Assembly (NCBI RefSeq): GCF_003987855.1
Contig: NZ_RXIZ01000015.1
Location: forward strand, 69,971 to 112,825
DNA length: 42,855 nucleotides
Reading direction: 5' to 3'
Source of the DNA: Hyphomicrobium sp.
Lineage (GTDB): Bacteria; Pseudomonadota; Alphaproteobacteria; Rhizobiales; Hyphomicrobiaceae
In this document: one piece after another, positions 25,334-33,708 of the stretch
Layout: the number at the start of each line of letters is the position of its first letter
Position numbering within the stretch: position 1 is the stretch's first letter
The notes under the pieces: model-generated
The model's input: only the letters and a program-made list of their open reading frames with translations
Database searches by the model: none
Told to the model about the DNA's origin: nothing
Made by a program: the position numbers and the translations under genes

Positions 25334-26558
25334 TATACGCCAGCTTCGAATCGATCGGCTCGGCGCCCAGGGCGACGGTATTGCCGATGTCGACACAAAG
25401 AATATCTTCGTGCCGTATGCGCTGCCCGGCGAAAGCATCGAAGCCGAGGTCGAAGGCGATCGCGGTCGTTTGCTGCGCGTCATCGAGCCCAGCAGCGATC
25501 GCGTCACGCCAATCTGCAAACATTTCGGAGCGTGCGGTGGCTGCAGCGTGCAGGATCTGGCGGTCGATGCCTATGCGGCCTGGAAGCGCGAACTCGTCAT
25601 CCAGGCGTTCTCTGCTCGCGGATTAAATCCGGTTGTCGAGCCGCTGCAGCGGCCGCAAGGCAAGCGAAGGCGAGCGGTGCTTACGGCTATGCGCTCGGAC
25701 GCTGGTATCGCGATCGGCTTTCACGAGGCTGCATCTCACGCTCTCGTCGCGATAAATGAGTGCCCGGTTCTCGAGCCCAAGATCGTCTCGGCCTTGCCAT
25801 CGATTGGAAATCTAATTGCCCCGCTCCTGTCCAAGCGTGGCGAGGCGCGGCTGACGATAACGCTCACGAGTGCAGGTCTCGACGTCGACATAGAGGGAAC
25901 GGGCAGACAGCTAACCCCAGACGTGCGCATTGCACTTGCGTCAGCCGCGAGCGCGCTCGGCCTGGCCCGTGTTGTTGTCGGTGGGGACATCATCGTAGAG
26001 ACCTTGCAGCCGTTTCTAAGATTTGGCCCGGCCGACGTTGTGCTTCCACCGGGCGTGTTCGTTCAGGCCGTAGAAGCGGCGGAAAGTGAAATCGCGCGGC
26101 GGATCGTGGCGTCTCTGAGTAAGGTCAAGAAGGTCGCGGATCTTTTCTGCGGCATGGGCGCCTTCACGTTTCCGATCGCGGAGAAAGCGCGCGTAGCTGC
26201 ATTCGACGGCAGCCGCACTGCAATCGCTGCGCTTTCCGATGCAGCGAAGAAGACATCCGGTCTGAAGCCGGTCCTCGCGACAGTGCGCGATCTTTTTCGC
26301 GACCCATTATCACCGATCGAACTCAACGAATTCGATGTCGTCGTTTTCGACCCGCCGCGGGCAGGAGCGGAAGCGCAGTCGGAGCGCCTCGCGCGCTCAA
26401 AGGTGAAAACCGCTATTGCTGTCTCATGCAATCCCGCGACGCTGGCGCGCGACGCGCGTCATCTCGTCGACGGCGGCTTCAAGATCGACAGCGTGACGCC
26501 GATCGACCAGTTTGCATACTCCGCCCACGTTGAGGTCGTTGCCGTCTTCCGGCGTTAG
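25326..26558 (+). CDS. RNA 5-methyluridine methyltransferase (RumA/RlmD type, Fe-S)
   Basis: A 410-residue class I SAM-dependent methyltransferase of the RumA/TrmA family that methylates uridine-5 in RNA. It has an N-terminal TRAM-like region (IDRLGAQGDGIADVD, PGESIEAEVEG). The [4Fe-4S] cysteines are Cys64, Cys70, Cys73 (CKHFGACGGC) and Cys146 (NECPVL). The SAM site is VADLFCGMGAFTFPIA; VVFDPPRAGA follows, with the catalytic cysteine in AVSCNPATLARDA. The exact target (23S U1939-like or another) is not certain. The ATG at 25326 lies inside the tlyA end. Confidence 0.93.
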   Translation: MADIRQLRIDRLGAQGDGIADVDTKNIFVPYALPGESIEAEVEGDRGRLLRVIEPSSDRVTPICKHFGACGGCSVQDLAVDAYAAWKRELVIQAFSARGLNPVVEPLQRPQGKRRRAVLTAMRSDAGIAIGFHEAASHALVAINECPVLEPKIVSALPSIGNLIAPLLSKRGEARLTITLTSAGLDVDIEGTGRQLTPDVRIALASAASALGLARVVVGGDIIVETLQPFLRFGPADVVLPPGVFVQAVEAAESEIARRIVASLSKVKKVADLFCGMGAFTFPIAEKARVAAFDGSRTAIAALSDAAKKTSGLKPVLATVRDLFRDPLSPIELNEFDVVVFDPPRAGAEAQSERLARSKVKTAIAVSCNPATLARDARHLVDGGFKIDSVTPIDQFAYSAHVEVVAVFRR

Positions 26559-27262
26559 CTCCCGGTAAGAATATGATCGACGTATGCGGGCACGATCTCG
26601 GTTGCGCGGCCGTAGATTGCTTCATCGAACAAGCTCGCCCCCTCGGACGGCTCGAGATTTAGCTCGACCGTGTGCGCGCCATGCTCACGCGCCTCCGCTA
26701 CGAAGCCTGCGGCCGGGTAGACGTGCCCGCTGGTACCGATTGAGATGAAAAGATCAGCTTCTCCGAGCAGAGCTGTGATCCTACCCATTTGATAGGGCAT
26801 TTCGCCGAACCAGACCACATCCGGCCGCATGCCGCCCGGTAATCCGCAAAATGGGCATGACGTATGAACGTGAAGATCATCATGCCAGGCAAAGCGATGT
26901 TTGCAGAAGGTGCAGAGTGCCTTAAATAATTCGCCGTGCATGTGGATCAGCGAGTGCGATCCGGCGGCTTCGTGAAGCGCGTCGATGTTCTGCGTAACGA
27001 CGGTGAAATTTCCTTGGTGCGCTTCAAGCTTGGCCAGCGCCAAATGCGCGGCGTTGGGTTTAATGCCGCCATGCGCACGTCGCCGCGAATTATAGAAGTC
27101 GAGAACGAGCGCGGGATCGCGCTGAAATCCTTCGGGCGTCGCGACATCACGCCAATCGTTTTTGGCCCAGATCCCATCGGGGTCCCGAAACGTGGGAACA
27201 CCGCTTTCCGCCGACAGGCCCGCGCCCGTCAAGACGACGATGTTGTTATACCGCGCGATCAA
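26555..27262 (-). CDS. cobB: NAD-dependent protein deacylase (CobB-type sirtuin)
   Basis: A 235-residue class III sirtuin very like E. coli CobB. It has LTGAGLSAESGVPTFRDPDG, VTQNIDALHEAAGS, the catalytic His109 (HMHGELF), zinc cysteines 117, 120, 136 and 139, and GTSGHVYPAAGFV. The Tyr57 and Arg60 of FYNSRR are the residues that let class III sirtuins remove succinyl and malonyl groups, so desuccinylation is plausible. The best start is a TTG at 27262, 14 bases after the aroC stop, so aroC-cobB may be one operon. Its stop overlaps that of the convergent RNA methyltransferase gene by 4 bases. Confidence 0.94.
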   Translation of the reverse strand: MIARYNNIVVLTGAGLSAESGVPTFRDPDGIWAKNDWRDVATPEGFQRDPALVLDFYNSRRRAHGGIKPNAAHLALAKLEAHQGNFTVVTQNIDALHEAAGSHSLIHMHGELFKALCTFCKHRFAWHDDLHVHTSCPFCGLPGGMRPDVVWFGEMPYQMGRITALLGEADLFISIGTSGHVYPAAGFVAEAREHGAHTVELNLEPSEGASLFDEAIYGRATEIVPAYVDHILTGS

Positions 27263-27276
27263 GAGACCCCGTTGCG

Positions 27277-28365
27277 TTATGCGCCCGTCTGGCCGCGGTG
27301 GCGTAGAAAGTGATCGGCCAGAACGATCGCCATCATGGCCTCGCCGACCGGTACCGCACGAATGCCCACACAGGGATCGTGCCGGCCTTTTGTTATGATT
27401 TCGCTCTCGTGCCCTTGGCGATCGATCGTTCTTCTCGGAGAAAGTATCGACGAGGTCGGTTTTACCGCGAATCGGCAGACGATCGGCTGCCCGGTCGAGA
27501 TCCCACCGAGAATCCCCCCCGCGTGGTTCGACAGAAACTCCGGCGCGCCATCAGCGCCGATGCGAAGCTCGTCGGCGTTCTGTTCGCCCGTCAATTCGGC
27601 GGACGCCATGCCGTCCCCGATCTCGACGCCCTTGACTGCGTTGATGGACATCATCGCGCTGGCGAGGTCCTGGTCGAGCTTTCCGTAGAGGGGCGCGCCC
27701 CAACCCGCCGGTACACCTTCAGCGACCACCTCAATGATCGCGCCGACCGATGAACCGGCCTTGCGGACCTTATCGAGATAATCGGCCCAATGCTCGGCGG
27801 CCTGCTTATCGGGGGAGAAGAAGGGGTTGTTTTGAACCTCTTCCCAGTCCCAGTTGCCGCGATCGACTTTGATCTGTCCGATCTGGACAAGGGCGCCACG
27901 CACTTTGACGCCGGCGATGACCTTCCGGGCTACCGCTCCTGCCGCCACGCGGGAAGCTGTCTCGCGCGCCGATGATCGGCCGCCGCCGCGGTAGTCGCGG
28001 ATGCCGTATTTGGCGTCATAGGTGAAGTCGGCATGGCCAGGCCGGAACTTGTCTTTGATGTCGCTATAATCTTTCGATCGTTGGTCGGTATTTTCGATTT
28101 CGAGGGCAATCGGCGTCCCGGTCGCCACCTGCTTCCCGGACGCGTCGGGAAAGACGCCGGACAGGATCTTCACCGCATCCGCCTCCTGGCGCTGCGTGGT
28201 GAAGCGGGATTGTCCCGGCTTGCGCTTGTCGAGGTACGCCTGGATCTCCGCAGCATCGAGTGCGATGCCAGGGGGACAGCCGTCCACGACTGCTCCGATC
28301 GCGGGGCCATGGCTTTCGCCCCAGGTCGTCACGCGGAAGAGATGGCCGAAGGTGTTGTGAGACAT
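27277..28365 (-). CDS. aroC: Chorismate synthase
   Basis: AroC converts EPSP to chorismate with reduced FMN, the last shared step of aromatic amino-acid synthesis. The 362-residue product opens with [20 protein letters not shown], followed by [68 protein letters not shown] and the end motif [18 protein letters not shown]. The ATG at 28365 fits the family opening; the frame is open to 28743 but the extra residues are arginine-rich and not protein-like. A 513-base interval lies upstream. Confidence 0.97.
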   Translation of the reverse strand: MSHNTFGHLFRVTTWGESHGPAIGAVVDGCPPGIALDAAEIQAYLDKRKPGQSRFTTQRQEADAVKILSGVFPDASGKQVATGTPIALEIENTDQRSKDYSDIKDKFRPGHADFTYDAKYGIRDYRGGGRSSARETASRVAAGAVARKVIAGVKVRGALVQIGQIKVDRGNWDWEEVQNNPFFSPDKQAAEHWADYLDKVRKAGSSVGAIIEVVAEGVPAGWGAPLYGKLDQDLASAMMSINAVKGVEIGDGMASAELTGEQNADELRIGADGAPEFLSNHAGGILGGISTGQPIVCRFAVKPTSSILSPRRTIDRQGHESEIITKGRHDPCVGIRAVPVGEAMMAIVLADHFLRHRGQTGA

Positions 28366-28679
28366 TTGCCTGAAATGCGGATCTGGGGCCGATCGAGCGC
28401 GTCGATGGCTCTGCAACGATTGTTGCCGGGCTGCGTCACTGCCTTTCTTAGGTGGCTGCGGGAATGGCGGCAAGAGCGCTTGTCGGGCAAACCCGCGTGA
28501 CAACCCCGGGCGACGCAGATTAACTCGCTTCAGTACCGCGTTCGTCGGCAGTTCGTTGCTCTGACGATGGGACGAAGCAGGCATGTCCGTATTCGACCGG
28601 CAACTCGGCCGAGCCCGTATTCGCTGCCTGACAGCAGCCTGCGGTGCATCGAAGGATCGCATGTTGCGAGGGAATATGG
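28366..28679. other. aroC upstream region without a supported gene
   Basis: The first 314 bases of the 513-base gap upstream of aroC hold no reading frame I can support. The long reverse frame is an extension of aroC with arginine-rich, non-protein-like sequence. A forward frame at 28583-28780 (65 residues, ATG after GAAGCAGGC) is possible but resembles nothing I know. The aroC promoter must lie here, but I see no clear -35/-10 pair. Confidence 0.5.
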
Positions 28680-28863
28680 ACCGGTCGCTCCACCTGAGCG
28701 ACCGCGCTGGAAGCCAAGTCTCAATCGATTCGAGCAGCTCCATGCCGGCTACAGGAAAAAGACCGTTCTTCCCGGATTGAGCCCCGGGTCGAGGGGTCTT
28801 TCAGCATGCACTCCTCATCGAGTGCCAGGAGCCGGAGAGCCGCATCTCCGGCTCTTTTGTTTG
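28680..28863 (+). ncRNA. Candidate structured small RNA
   Basis: Four stable hairpins follow one another. The first is CGGTCGCTC-CACCT-GAGCGACCG (28682-28704). The second is an AAAGACC/GGTCTTT stem (28758-28801) that encloses CCCGG/CCGGG. The third is GCACTC/GAGTGC (28808-28825). The last is a 10-base intrinsic terminator stem ending in TTTTGTTT. The T run is only on the forward strand, while both flanking genes are on the reverse strand, so the terminator serves a forward transcript with no recognised gene. I could not match it to SRP RNA, RNase P RNA or tmRNA, and a 6S RNA match is not convincing. The 5' end is a guess. Alternatively it is the 3' end of a small mRNA for the 65-residue frame at 28583. 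Confidence 0.5.
28829..28863 (+). terminator. Intrinsic terminator on forward strand
   Basis: GAGCCGGAGA and TCTCCGGCTC form a perfect 10-base stem with a 6-base loop, followed by TTTTGTTT. There is no T run in the reverse direction. No recognised forward gene lies upstream, which is the main reason to suspect a small RNA or short mRNA there. Confidence 0.8.
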
Positions 28864-28878
28864 CAAGGCTGCGGACCG

Positions 28879-29496
28879 CTACAGCCACTGCATTTTTCCA
28901 TGCGAGAGGCGAAGAATCTTGTCCTGCGGCACTTCGAGGAACGGCACCAAGGCCCTGTCGATTCCAAGCAAAGCGCCGCGCGCCACCCTGCTGACCCCAC
29001 CATGGCTGACAGCGACTGTGCTCTTCTCCAAGCCGGCGAGCCAAGCGGAAACGCGCTGCTCGAGATCGCGGTAGCTTTCGCCATCGCGCGGGCGCCAACC
29101 GTAGGGATCCGCATTTTTGCCAGCGAACCCTTCAGGATCCTTTGCCGGCAATTCGGCTGCAAGTTCGCCTTCCCAATGGCCGTAACTCAGCTCAGCGATA
29201 TCGGGAACCCGGCGGAAATCGTCAGCGTCCAGCCCAAGTGCCGCTCGGATGAGCTGCATTGTCTCGATCGCACGCTGCAAAGGACTTGAAACGAAGTCGA
29301 AGTCAGCGATCTCCGGCATCGAAGCATTGAGGATGCCGCCGTGACGCTGCGCCTGCGCTCGGCCGTTCGAATTCAGCGGAATATCCCGCTGGCCTTGGTA
29401 GCGCGCTTCCCGGTTCCAGTCGGTTTCGCCATGACGAATGAGGTAGAGCGCGACGCCTGGCTTCAACCAGACAGTCGCCGTCGCTCCGACGTTCAC
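28879..29496 (-). CDS. Histidine phosphatase family protein (phosphoglycerate mutase-like)
   Basis: A 205-residue member of the histidine phosphatase superfamily. The phosphohistidine motif is LIRHGETDWN, the second arginine is in SSPLQRAIETM, the acidic motif is ELSYGHWEG and the second histidine is in VAVSHGGVSR. This is the small cofactor-dependent type, so it could be a phosphoglycerate mutase or a broad phosphatase such as CobC-like enzymes; the substrate is not certain. It starts with a GTG that overlaps the fabI stop (GTGA), so the two are co-translated. Confidence 0.9.
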   Translation of the reverse strand: MNVGATATVWLKPGVALYLIRHGETDWNREARYQGQRDIPLNSNGRAQAQRHGGILNASMPEIADFDFVSSPLQRAIETMQLIRAALGLDADDFRRVPDIAELSYGHWEGELAAELPAKDPEGFAGKNADPYGWRPRDGESYRDLEQRVSAWLAGLEKSTVAVSHGGVSRVARGALLGIDRALVPFLEVPQDKILRLSHGKMQWL

Positions 29497-30344
29497 GCGT
29501 CCTCGCTCTTGACGACCGAAATGTCCGGCGCTTCCTCGTTCTTCATGCCCTGCACGTGATAGCCGCTATCCACGTGATGGATTTCGCCGGTAACGCCGCG
29601 CGACAGGTCTGAAAGAAGATAGAGGCCAGCGTTGCCGACGTCTTCGATGGTAACGTTGCGGCGCAGAGCCGAATTGTACTCGTTCCACTTCAGGATGTAA
29701 CGGAAGTCGGCGATGCCGGAAGCCGCGAGCGTCTTAATGGGCCCTGCGGAGATTGCGTTGACGCGAATGCTGTTGCGGCCGAGGTCGGCAGCGAGATAGC
29801 GCACGCTCGCCTCCAAAGCGGCTTTCGCCACGCCCATCACGTTGTAATGCGGCATGACCTTCTCGGCGCCATAGTAGCTCAGCGTGATCAGCGAGCCGCC
29901 GTTCGGCATCAGCTTCTCAGCGCGTTGAGCGAGCGCCGTGAACGAGTAGCAGGAGATGAGGAGGCTCTGCGTGAAATTCTTTTCGGTCGTATCGACGTAT
30001 CGCCCATCAAGTTCGTTTTTGTCGGAGTAGGCGATCGCGTGCACGAGGAAGTCGAGATTGCCCCACGTCTTTTCCAACGCGGCGAACACGCTGTCGATCG
30101 AAGACGAATCCGTCACATCGCAATGCAAGACCGATTTCGCACCAAGTTCCGCCGCTAAAGGTTCGACCCGCTTCTTGAGCGCATCCCCCTGATACGTCAA
30201 AGCGATTTCGGCCCCTTGTGCGGCGCAAGCTTTTGCGATGCCCCAGGCGATCGATCGGTTGTTCGCGACTCCCATGATCAGGCCACGCTTGCCGGCCATT
30301 AAAGAACCTGAGGGGATGGACGTGTTCGATTGATGCCCCGCCAT
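29493..30344 (-). CDS. fabI: Enoyl-[acyl-carrier-protein] reductase (NADH)
   Basis: FabI reduces trans-2-enoyl-ACP in the last step of each fatty acid elongation cycle and is the target of triclosan. The 283-residue product has the variant cofactor motif GVANNRSIAWGIAKACAAQG typical of FabI, LVHAIAYSDK, and SYYGAEKVMPHYNVMGVAKA containing the Tyr-x6-Lys pair. NAISAGPIKTLAASGI follows. The first 15 residues (MAGHQSNTSIPSGSL) are an extension before MAGKRGLIMG. I kept the longer start at 30344 because AAGGAAAAC precedes it. Confidence 0.95.
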   Translation of the reverse strand: MAGHQSNTSIPSGSLMAGKRGLIMGVANNRSIAWGIAKACAAQGAEIALTYQGDALKKRVEPLAAELGAKSVLHCDVTDSSSIDSVFAALEKTWGNLDFLVHAIAYSDKNELDGRYVDTTEKNFTQSLLISCYSFTALAQRAEKLMPNGGSLITLSYYGAEKVMPHYNVMGVAKAALEASVRYLAADLGRNSIRVNAISAGPIKTLAASGIADFRYILKWNEYNSALRRNVTIEDVGNAGLYLLSDLSRGVTGEIHHVDSGYHVQGMKNEEAPDISVVKSEDA

Positions 30345-30406
30345 GGGCGCTGTTTTCCTTGGTTATTCCGATTGGGGTGGTGAGTTTGGCCGCATCCTAC
30401 ACAAAT

Positions 30407-30436
30407 GCCCCTTCCGGTCCAGATGCCCGGAGGGGC
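30407..30436 (-). terminator. Weak hairpin between devA and fabI
   Basis: GCCCCTTCCGG and CCGGAGGGGC form a stem with one bulged base about 75 bases after the devA stop. The reverse-strand tail is ATTTG, so termination would be weak. It may end the devC-devA transcript. Confidence 0.4.
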
Positions 30437-30509
30437 AGTTTGCGCGGCCATTGGCCCCGAAGCCCGGCATTCGGCATTTTCAGCCGATGCCACGTAGCCG
30501 GAGAGAAGG

Positions 30510-31244
30510 TTAGTGGGCGGCCATTTCCACTGCCTTTTCAGTCAGTTTCGGGCGCTCTGAACCAGCGATACGGCCATCATCGATCGTGATGATGCGATCG
30601 GCATAAGGCAGCGTGCGATGATCGTGGGTCACCGCCAAAACGGCCCTGCGGGTGTCCTGAGCAACTTTCGCCAGCAGCTCCATGACCGCCAGCCCGTTCT
30701 TGGCATCAAGCGCCGCTGTGGGTTCGTCCGCCAGGATCACCGACGGAGACCCAGCAAGCGCGCGTGCGATCGAAACACGCTGCTTTTCACCGCCCGACAT
30801 TTTCGACGGCATGGCCTTAATGCGGTGGCCGAGCCCGACGGCTTCCAAAGCGTCAGCCGCCTGATCGTAAGCGTCGGGTCCGTTCAGATCGCGCAAATCG
30901 AGAGCAAGCATCACGTTTTCGACTGCCGAGAGAGTCGGCACCAGATTGTAGGACTGGAACACGAACCCGACGTGCTTGCGGCGGAGCTTCGCAAGCTGCT
31001 CCTTGTTCATGGTGTGCGTCTGCAGGCCTCCGATCGTCAGGCGGCCCTGGGTGGGCGAGAGGATGCAGCCCAGAATGGACAGGAGTGTCGTCTTGCCGGA
31101 ACCGGAGGGACCCATCATCAAGGTCAGCTCACCGGTGTGCAATTGGAGGTCGACACCCTTGAGGACTTTGTTCTCGCTCGCGCCGGCCCCCAGCACCTTC
31201 ACGATGCCTTCAGCTTCGACAATCACTTTCGATTCGGTCGTCAT
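30510..31244 (-). CDS. devA: DevA-type ABC transporter ATP-binding protein
   Basis: A 244-residue ATPase of the MacB/LolD/DevA group. It has Walker A GPSGSGKTT (residues 45-53), the Q-loop FVFQSYNLVP, the signature SGGEKQRVSIARAL (from residue 150), Walker B VILADEPTAALD (169-180) and the switch His in LAVTHDHR. In DevBCA systems it powers export of lipids or glycolipids, or other substrates, with a membrane fusion protein and an outer-membrane channel. It starts at an ATG after GGAAGGAATTC, 21 bases after the devC stop. Confidence 0.9.
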   Translation of the reverse strand: MTTESKVIVEAEGIVKVLGAGASENKVLKGVDLQLHTGELTLMMGPSGSGKTTLLSILGCILSPTQGRLTIGGLQTHTMNKEQLAKLRRKHVGFVFQSYNLVPTLSAVENVMLALDLRDLNGPDAYDQAADALEAVGLGHRIKAMPSKMSGGEKQRVSIARALAGSPSVILADEPTAALDAKNGLAVMELLAKVAQDTRRAVLAVTHDHRTLPYADRIITIDDGRIAGSERPKLTEKAVEMAAH

Positions 31245-31265
31245 GTTAGAATTCCTTCCCTCAGA

Positions 31266-32480
31266 TTAGCGGCTGAACACGACGGCCGGATCGATACGAA
31301 CAACCTTGATGATGGCGCTGATGGCGGCGAACACGCACATGCCGATTGTTATCGCGAAGAGCTGTGCGGCCAGCGGCACCGTCATGATGATGGTGAGCTT
31401 TGTATCCTGTGCAAGATGAATGGCGAGCAACGCCAGGCTCATTCCCAAGACGTAACCGATCAATCCGGAAAGTACGGCTTGAATGAGGATCACCTTGACA
31501 ATGTACCCAGCCCCGGCACCGAGGGCGCGCAACGTTGCGAACTCGTTGATGTGGTCTTTTGTGCTCGAATAGAGTGTCTGCGCAACGATGACAATGCCGA
31601 CGATCAGACCCAGGAGTTTTCCGGCATCGAGCGCGGCACCCGCGCCGGTCTGCTTCAACCAGTAGTCCTGACTGCGGGTGCGGAACTCGGCCTGCGTTAG
31701 GACTTCCGTGTCGGGAAGGCGGGCCTGAATTTCATTGCGCACCGTCTCGATGTTCGCACCGGGAAGAAGCTTCACGCGCTGATAGCTTGCCTGCTCTTGA
31801 TTGGCTCCCGACAGCCTGCGCGCTTCATCGATCGATGTGAAGACGAACGGCAACGTCGTGAATGAGCGCACGCGCTTCGTGATCGCCACCAGCTTGACGG
31901 CAGTTCCGTTGAGCTCGGCATTCTCTCCGAGTTTGCTCACTCCAAGATCGTTGAAGTAGCTGCGGTCTATCGCAACGGTGTTGGGAGCTTCGAGCGCGCC
32001 ACGGCTGCCTTCGATGATGTTGGCAGGAAGAGCCTTCGGGCTGTCGCCCGCCGTACCGATTAGCAGCACAGTCGTTTCGCCACCGAGCGGCTTACGCCAG
32101 CGAGCGAAGGAAACGACCATATCCTCCGAAGCTTCGACGCCAGGCGCCGACAACGCGGTGTAGCGTTCCCGTCCCGACAGGAACGACGGATCGTCGTAGC
32201 TCTTCGTTCCGAGCGGCACGACCCAAAGATCAGCGGGCGCTGCGTCGATGATCGTCGCAATCTTGTTTGCAGATCCCAGATAGATGCCGGACTGAATGGC
32301 GACCAAAACAACCGAAAAGAGGATGCCCACGATCGTGACGATGAAGCTCAACCGGTCATGGAAAAGATTGCGGTAGGCGAGCTTGAAGACCATCGGCAGC
32401 CGCCGGCCGCGCGACCTTGGACGTTGCGATTGCGCGGCGCGCTGATGAGCGAATGGCTGGGCTGTTACTGCGAGTTCCAT
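31266..32480 (-). CDS. devC: DevC-type ABC transporter permease
   Basis: A 404-residue FtsX/MacB-fold permease. The cytoplasmic start (QRPRSRGRRLPMVFKLAYRN) leads to a first helix (FIVTIVGILFSVVLVAIQSG). A large periplasmic domain follows (about residues 60-265: AAPADLWVVPLGTKSYDDPS, VSFARWRKPLGGETTVLLIG), then three C-terminal helices (AGKLLGLIVGIVIVAQTLYS, ILIQAVLSGLIGYVLGMSLA, QLFAITIGMCVFAAISAII). It matches the DevC layout. I chose the ATG at 32480 after AGGGAAGGACC. It forms an operon with devA; the membrane fusion gene is about 1.7 kb upstream. Confidence 0.88.
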   Translation of the reverse strand: MELAVTAQPFAHQRAAQSQRPRSRGRRLPMVFKLAYRNLFHDRLSFIVTIVGILFSVVLVAIQSGIYLGSANKIATIIDAAPADLWVVPLGTKSYDDPSFLSGRERYTALSAPGVEASEDMVVSFARWRKPLGGETTVLLIGTAGDSPKALPANIIEGSRGALEAPNTVAIDRSYFNDLGVSKLGENAELNGTAVKLVAITKRVRSFTTLPFVFTSIDEARRLSGANQEQASYQRVKLLPGANIETVRNEIQARLPDTEVLTQAEFRTRSQDYWLKQTGAGAALDAGKLLGLIVGIVIVAQTLYSSTKDHINEFATLRALGAGAGYIVKVILIQAVLSGLIGYVLGMSLALLAIHLAQDTKLTIIMTVPLAAQLFAITIGMCVFAAISAIIKVVRIDPAVVFSR

Positions 32481-32537
32481 GACCTGGTCCTTCCCTGAGG
32501 CGTTGGTCGGACAATAAAGGATATAGTTGTGTGCGGA

Positions 32538-32553
32538 TGTTTCCCAGGGCACA
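32538..32553. promoter_or_regulatory. Degenerate copy (E) of the TGTTYC-N4-GRAACA palindrome before devC
   Basis: Forward strand TGTTTC-CCAG-GGCACA, with outer A/T pairs extending the symmetry. One base departs from the consensus seen at sites A-D. It lies 57 bases upstream of the devC start, a position like the other sites. The overlap with a hairpin makes chance possible. Confidence 0.35.
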
Positions 32554-32570
32554 TAGCATTTGGCCCTGGG
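32543..32570 (-). terminator. Hairpin between secreted-protein gene and devC, overlapping a degenerate operator
   Basis: CCCAGGGC and GCCCTGGG form a perfect 8-base stem with a 12-base loop, just after the stop at 32578. No T run follows on the reverse strand. Its lower arm overlaps a degenerate copy of the local operator (32538-32553), so it could be an attenuator, a weak terminator or part of the devC promoter. Confidence 0.4.
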
Positions 32571-32577
32571 GCTACTC

Positions 32578-33123
32578 TCATTCGCAAGGAACATCGACGA
32601 GTGCGGCAATGGCCGGTGAATACCGCCGGCAGACGTGCTTCGTTTCTGCTCCGCCAGCGTTTTCACCGCTATCTTTCTTTGCCGCGTCGGACGCGTTGTC
32701 AGCGGTGTTTTCGGCCGTCGAAATTTTCCCGGCCGGAGCGGACGTCGCTTTGGTTACCTCCGCATCGCTTTTCTTGATCACTGTTTTCTCTGCAGCCGGC
32801 GTTGACGGCGCGGTGGTGAGCATGTCCTCCCGCTTCGCCTCTTGGAGAACGGGCTTCTCGATGACGGCTTCGGCCACTTGGGGCTGAGGCTGCTTCTTAA
32901 CCTTGACGACCCTGCGAGCCGGGGCATCGTCTTCAAGATCTCTACGGGCGTAACGGGGCTTCTCGGCCTGACGGAAATCCCGAGCGCTGTAGCTCTCGTT
33001 CGAATGTGCAACGAACGAGCCGAGCGGGAAGCCGAAGCCGACGCGAACGCCATCGGCATGGGCCGTGTTGGCTGCCGTCAGGGCGGCCACGACAGCGGCG
33101 AGTGCGATTGTTGTCTTCGTCAT
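32578..33123 (-). CDS. Secreted low-complexity protein, unknown function
   Basis: A 181-residue exported protein. It has a signal peptide of about 23 residues (TIALAAVVAALTAANTAHA), then GVRVGFGFPLGSFVAHSN. A charged, Ala/Lys/Glu-rich disordered middle follows (about residues 45-160). The C-terminus is short and ordered-looking, with two cysteines (HVCRRYSPAIAALVDVPCE). I know of no family. The ATG at 33123 follows GGAGG. A clear copy (site C) of the local palindrome lies 87 bases upstream and the devC-devA operon follows, so it may be cargo, an accessory factor or a co-regulated envelope protein. Confidence 0.8.
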   Translation of the reverse strand: MTKTTIALAAVVAALTAANTAHADGVRVGFGFPLGSFVAHSNESYSARDFRQAEKPRYARRDLEDDAPARRVVKVKKQPQPQVAEAVIEKPVLQEAKREDMLTTAPSTPAAEKTVIKKSDAEVTKATSAPAGKISTAENTADNASDAAKKDSGENAGGAETKHVCRRYSPAIAALVDVPCE

Positions 33124-33210
33124 CGTAGCCTCCACAGGCAACTGGTTACTTGTTTGGGTCCGGGCCATCCCGGTTCATGAGCCGACAATGCTCCGCCGCG
33201 CGCCGATCCG

Positions 33211-33228
33211 CTGTTCCTGCTGGAACAT
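33211..33228. promoter_or_regulatory. Site C of the local TGTTYC-N4-GRAACA palindrome
   Basis: Reverse strand TGTTCC-AGCA-GGAACAGC, 87 bases upstream of the secreted-protein start at 33123. The hexamers are a perfect inverted repeat with a 4-base spacer, as at sites A, B and D, and GC follows in the direction of transcription. Confidence 0.65.
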
Positions 33229-33265
33229 GGCGGACGGCCGAATATTAAATCATGATTTCAGTAGG

Positions 33266-33688
33266 TTAGGCTGCGATGCGCATCTCGGCAGTTGCGGCCT
33301 GTGCATGGCGCGTTGGGGCGGTCATCGCTTCCAAGGCGATCAGCAGCCGCTGAGAGTTGAAGCCGAACCGGATGTTTAGCGGCTGCGCGGCAGTCCAGTG
33401 CGCCAGCGCACCGAAGACCGGATAACCACGCTCGAGAAACAGCGCCTTGACGCGGCGGCTGCTGAACACTGCGAGGAGCGCGCGAAAGCGAAGTGCGATC
33501 GCCACGCGCGAATTGGCGGTGCCCTGATACTCGTTCCAGATCTTCTCCTCCAGCTCGCGGATCTCGCCTTCGTTCAGTCCACGAAGCAAGGCCAGGCCCC
33601 GACCGCTGTCGATCAGCAGCCTCAGAACGAATGCGATATCGGACGCGTCCACGGTGGGGACGTCGGCTACATTGAGCGTGCTGTGCAT
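33266..33688 (-). CDS. Unknown 140-residue cytoplasmic protein
   Basis: I do not recognise this protein. It has no signal peptide or membrane helix. It is mostly helical in character (SDIAFVLRLLIDSGRGLAL, EGEIRELEEKIWNEYQG, RVAIALRFRALLAVFSSRR). A segment ERGYPVFGALAHWTAAQPLN and a short Ala/Thr-rich end follow. The ATG is supported by AAGGAGACCGCG. It lies 20 bases after the cold-shock-like gene, so the two are one operon, controlled from the promoter carrying site B. Confidence 0.75.
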   Translation of the reverse strand: MHSTLNVADVPTVDASDIAFVLRLLIDSGRGLALLRGLNEGEIRELEEKIWNEYQGTANSRVAIALRFRALLAVFSSRRVKALFLERGYPVFGALAHWTAAQPLNIRFGFNSQRLLIALEAMTAPTRHAQAATAEMRIAA

Positions 33689-33708
33689 CGCGCGGTCTCC
33701 TTCAATCT

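Noticed and set aside
28366-28743. Long N-terminal extension of chorismate synthase
   Set aside because: The added residues are arginine and serine-rich without family similarity, and the ATG at 28365 gives the exact family opening [20 protein letters not shown].
28583-28780. 65-residue forward coding region in the aroC upstream gap
   Set aside because: No recognised family, weak ribosome site, and it overlaps stable RNA stems. Kept only as an alternative to the small RNA.
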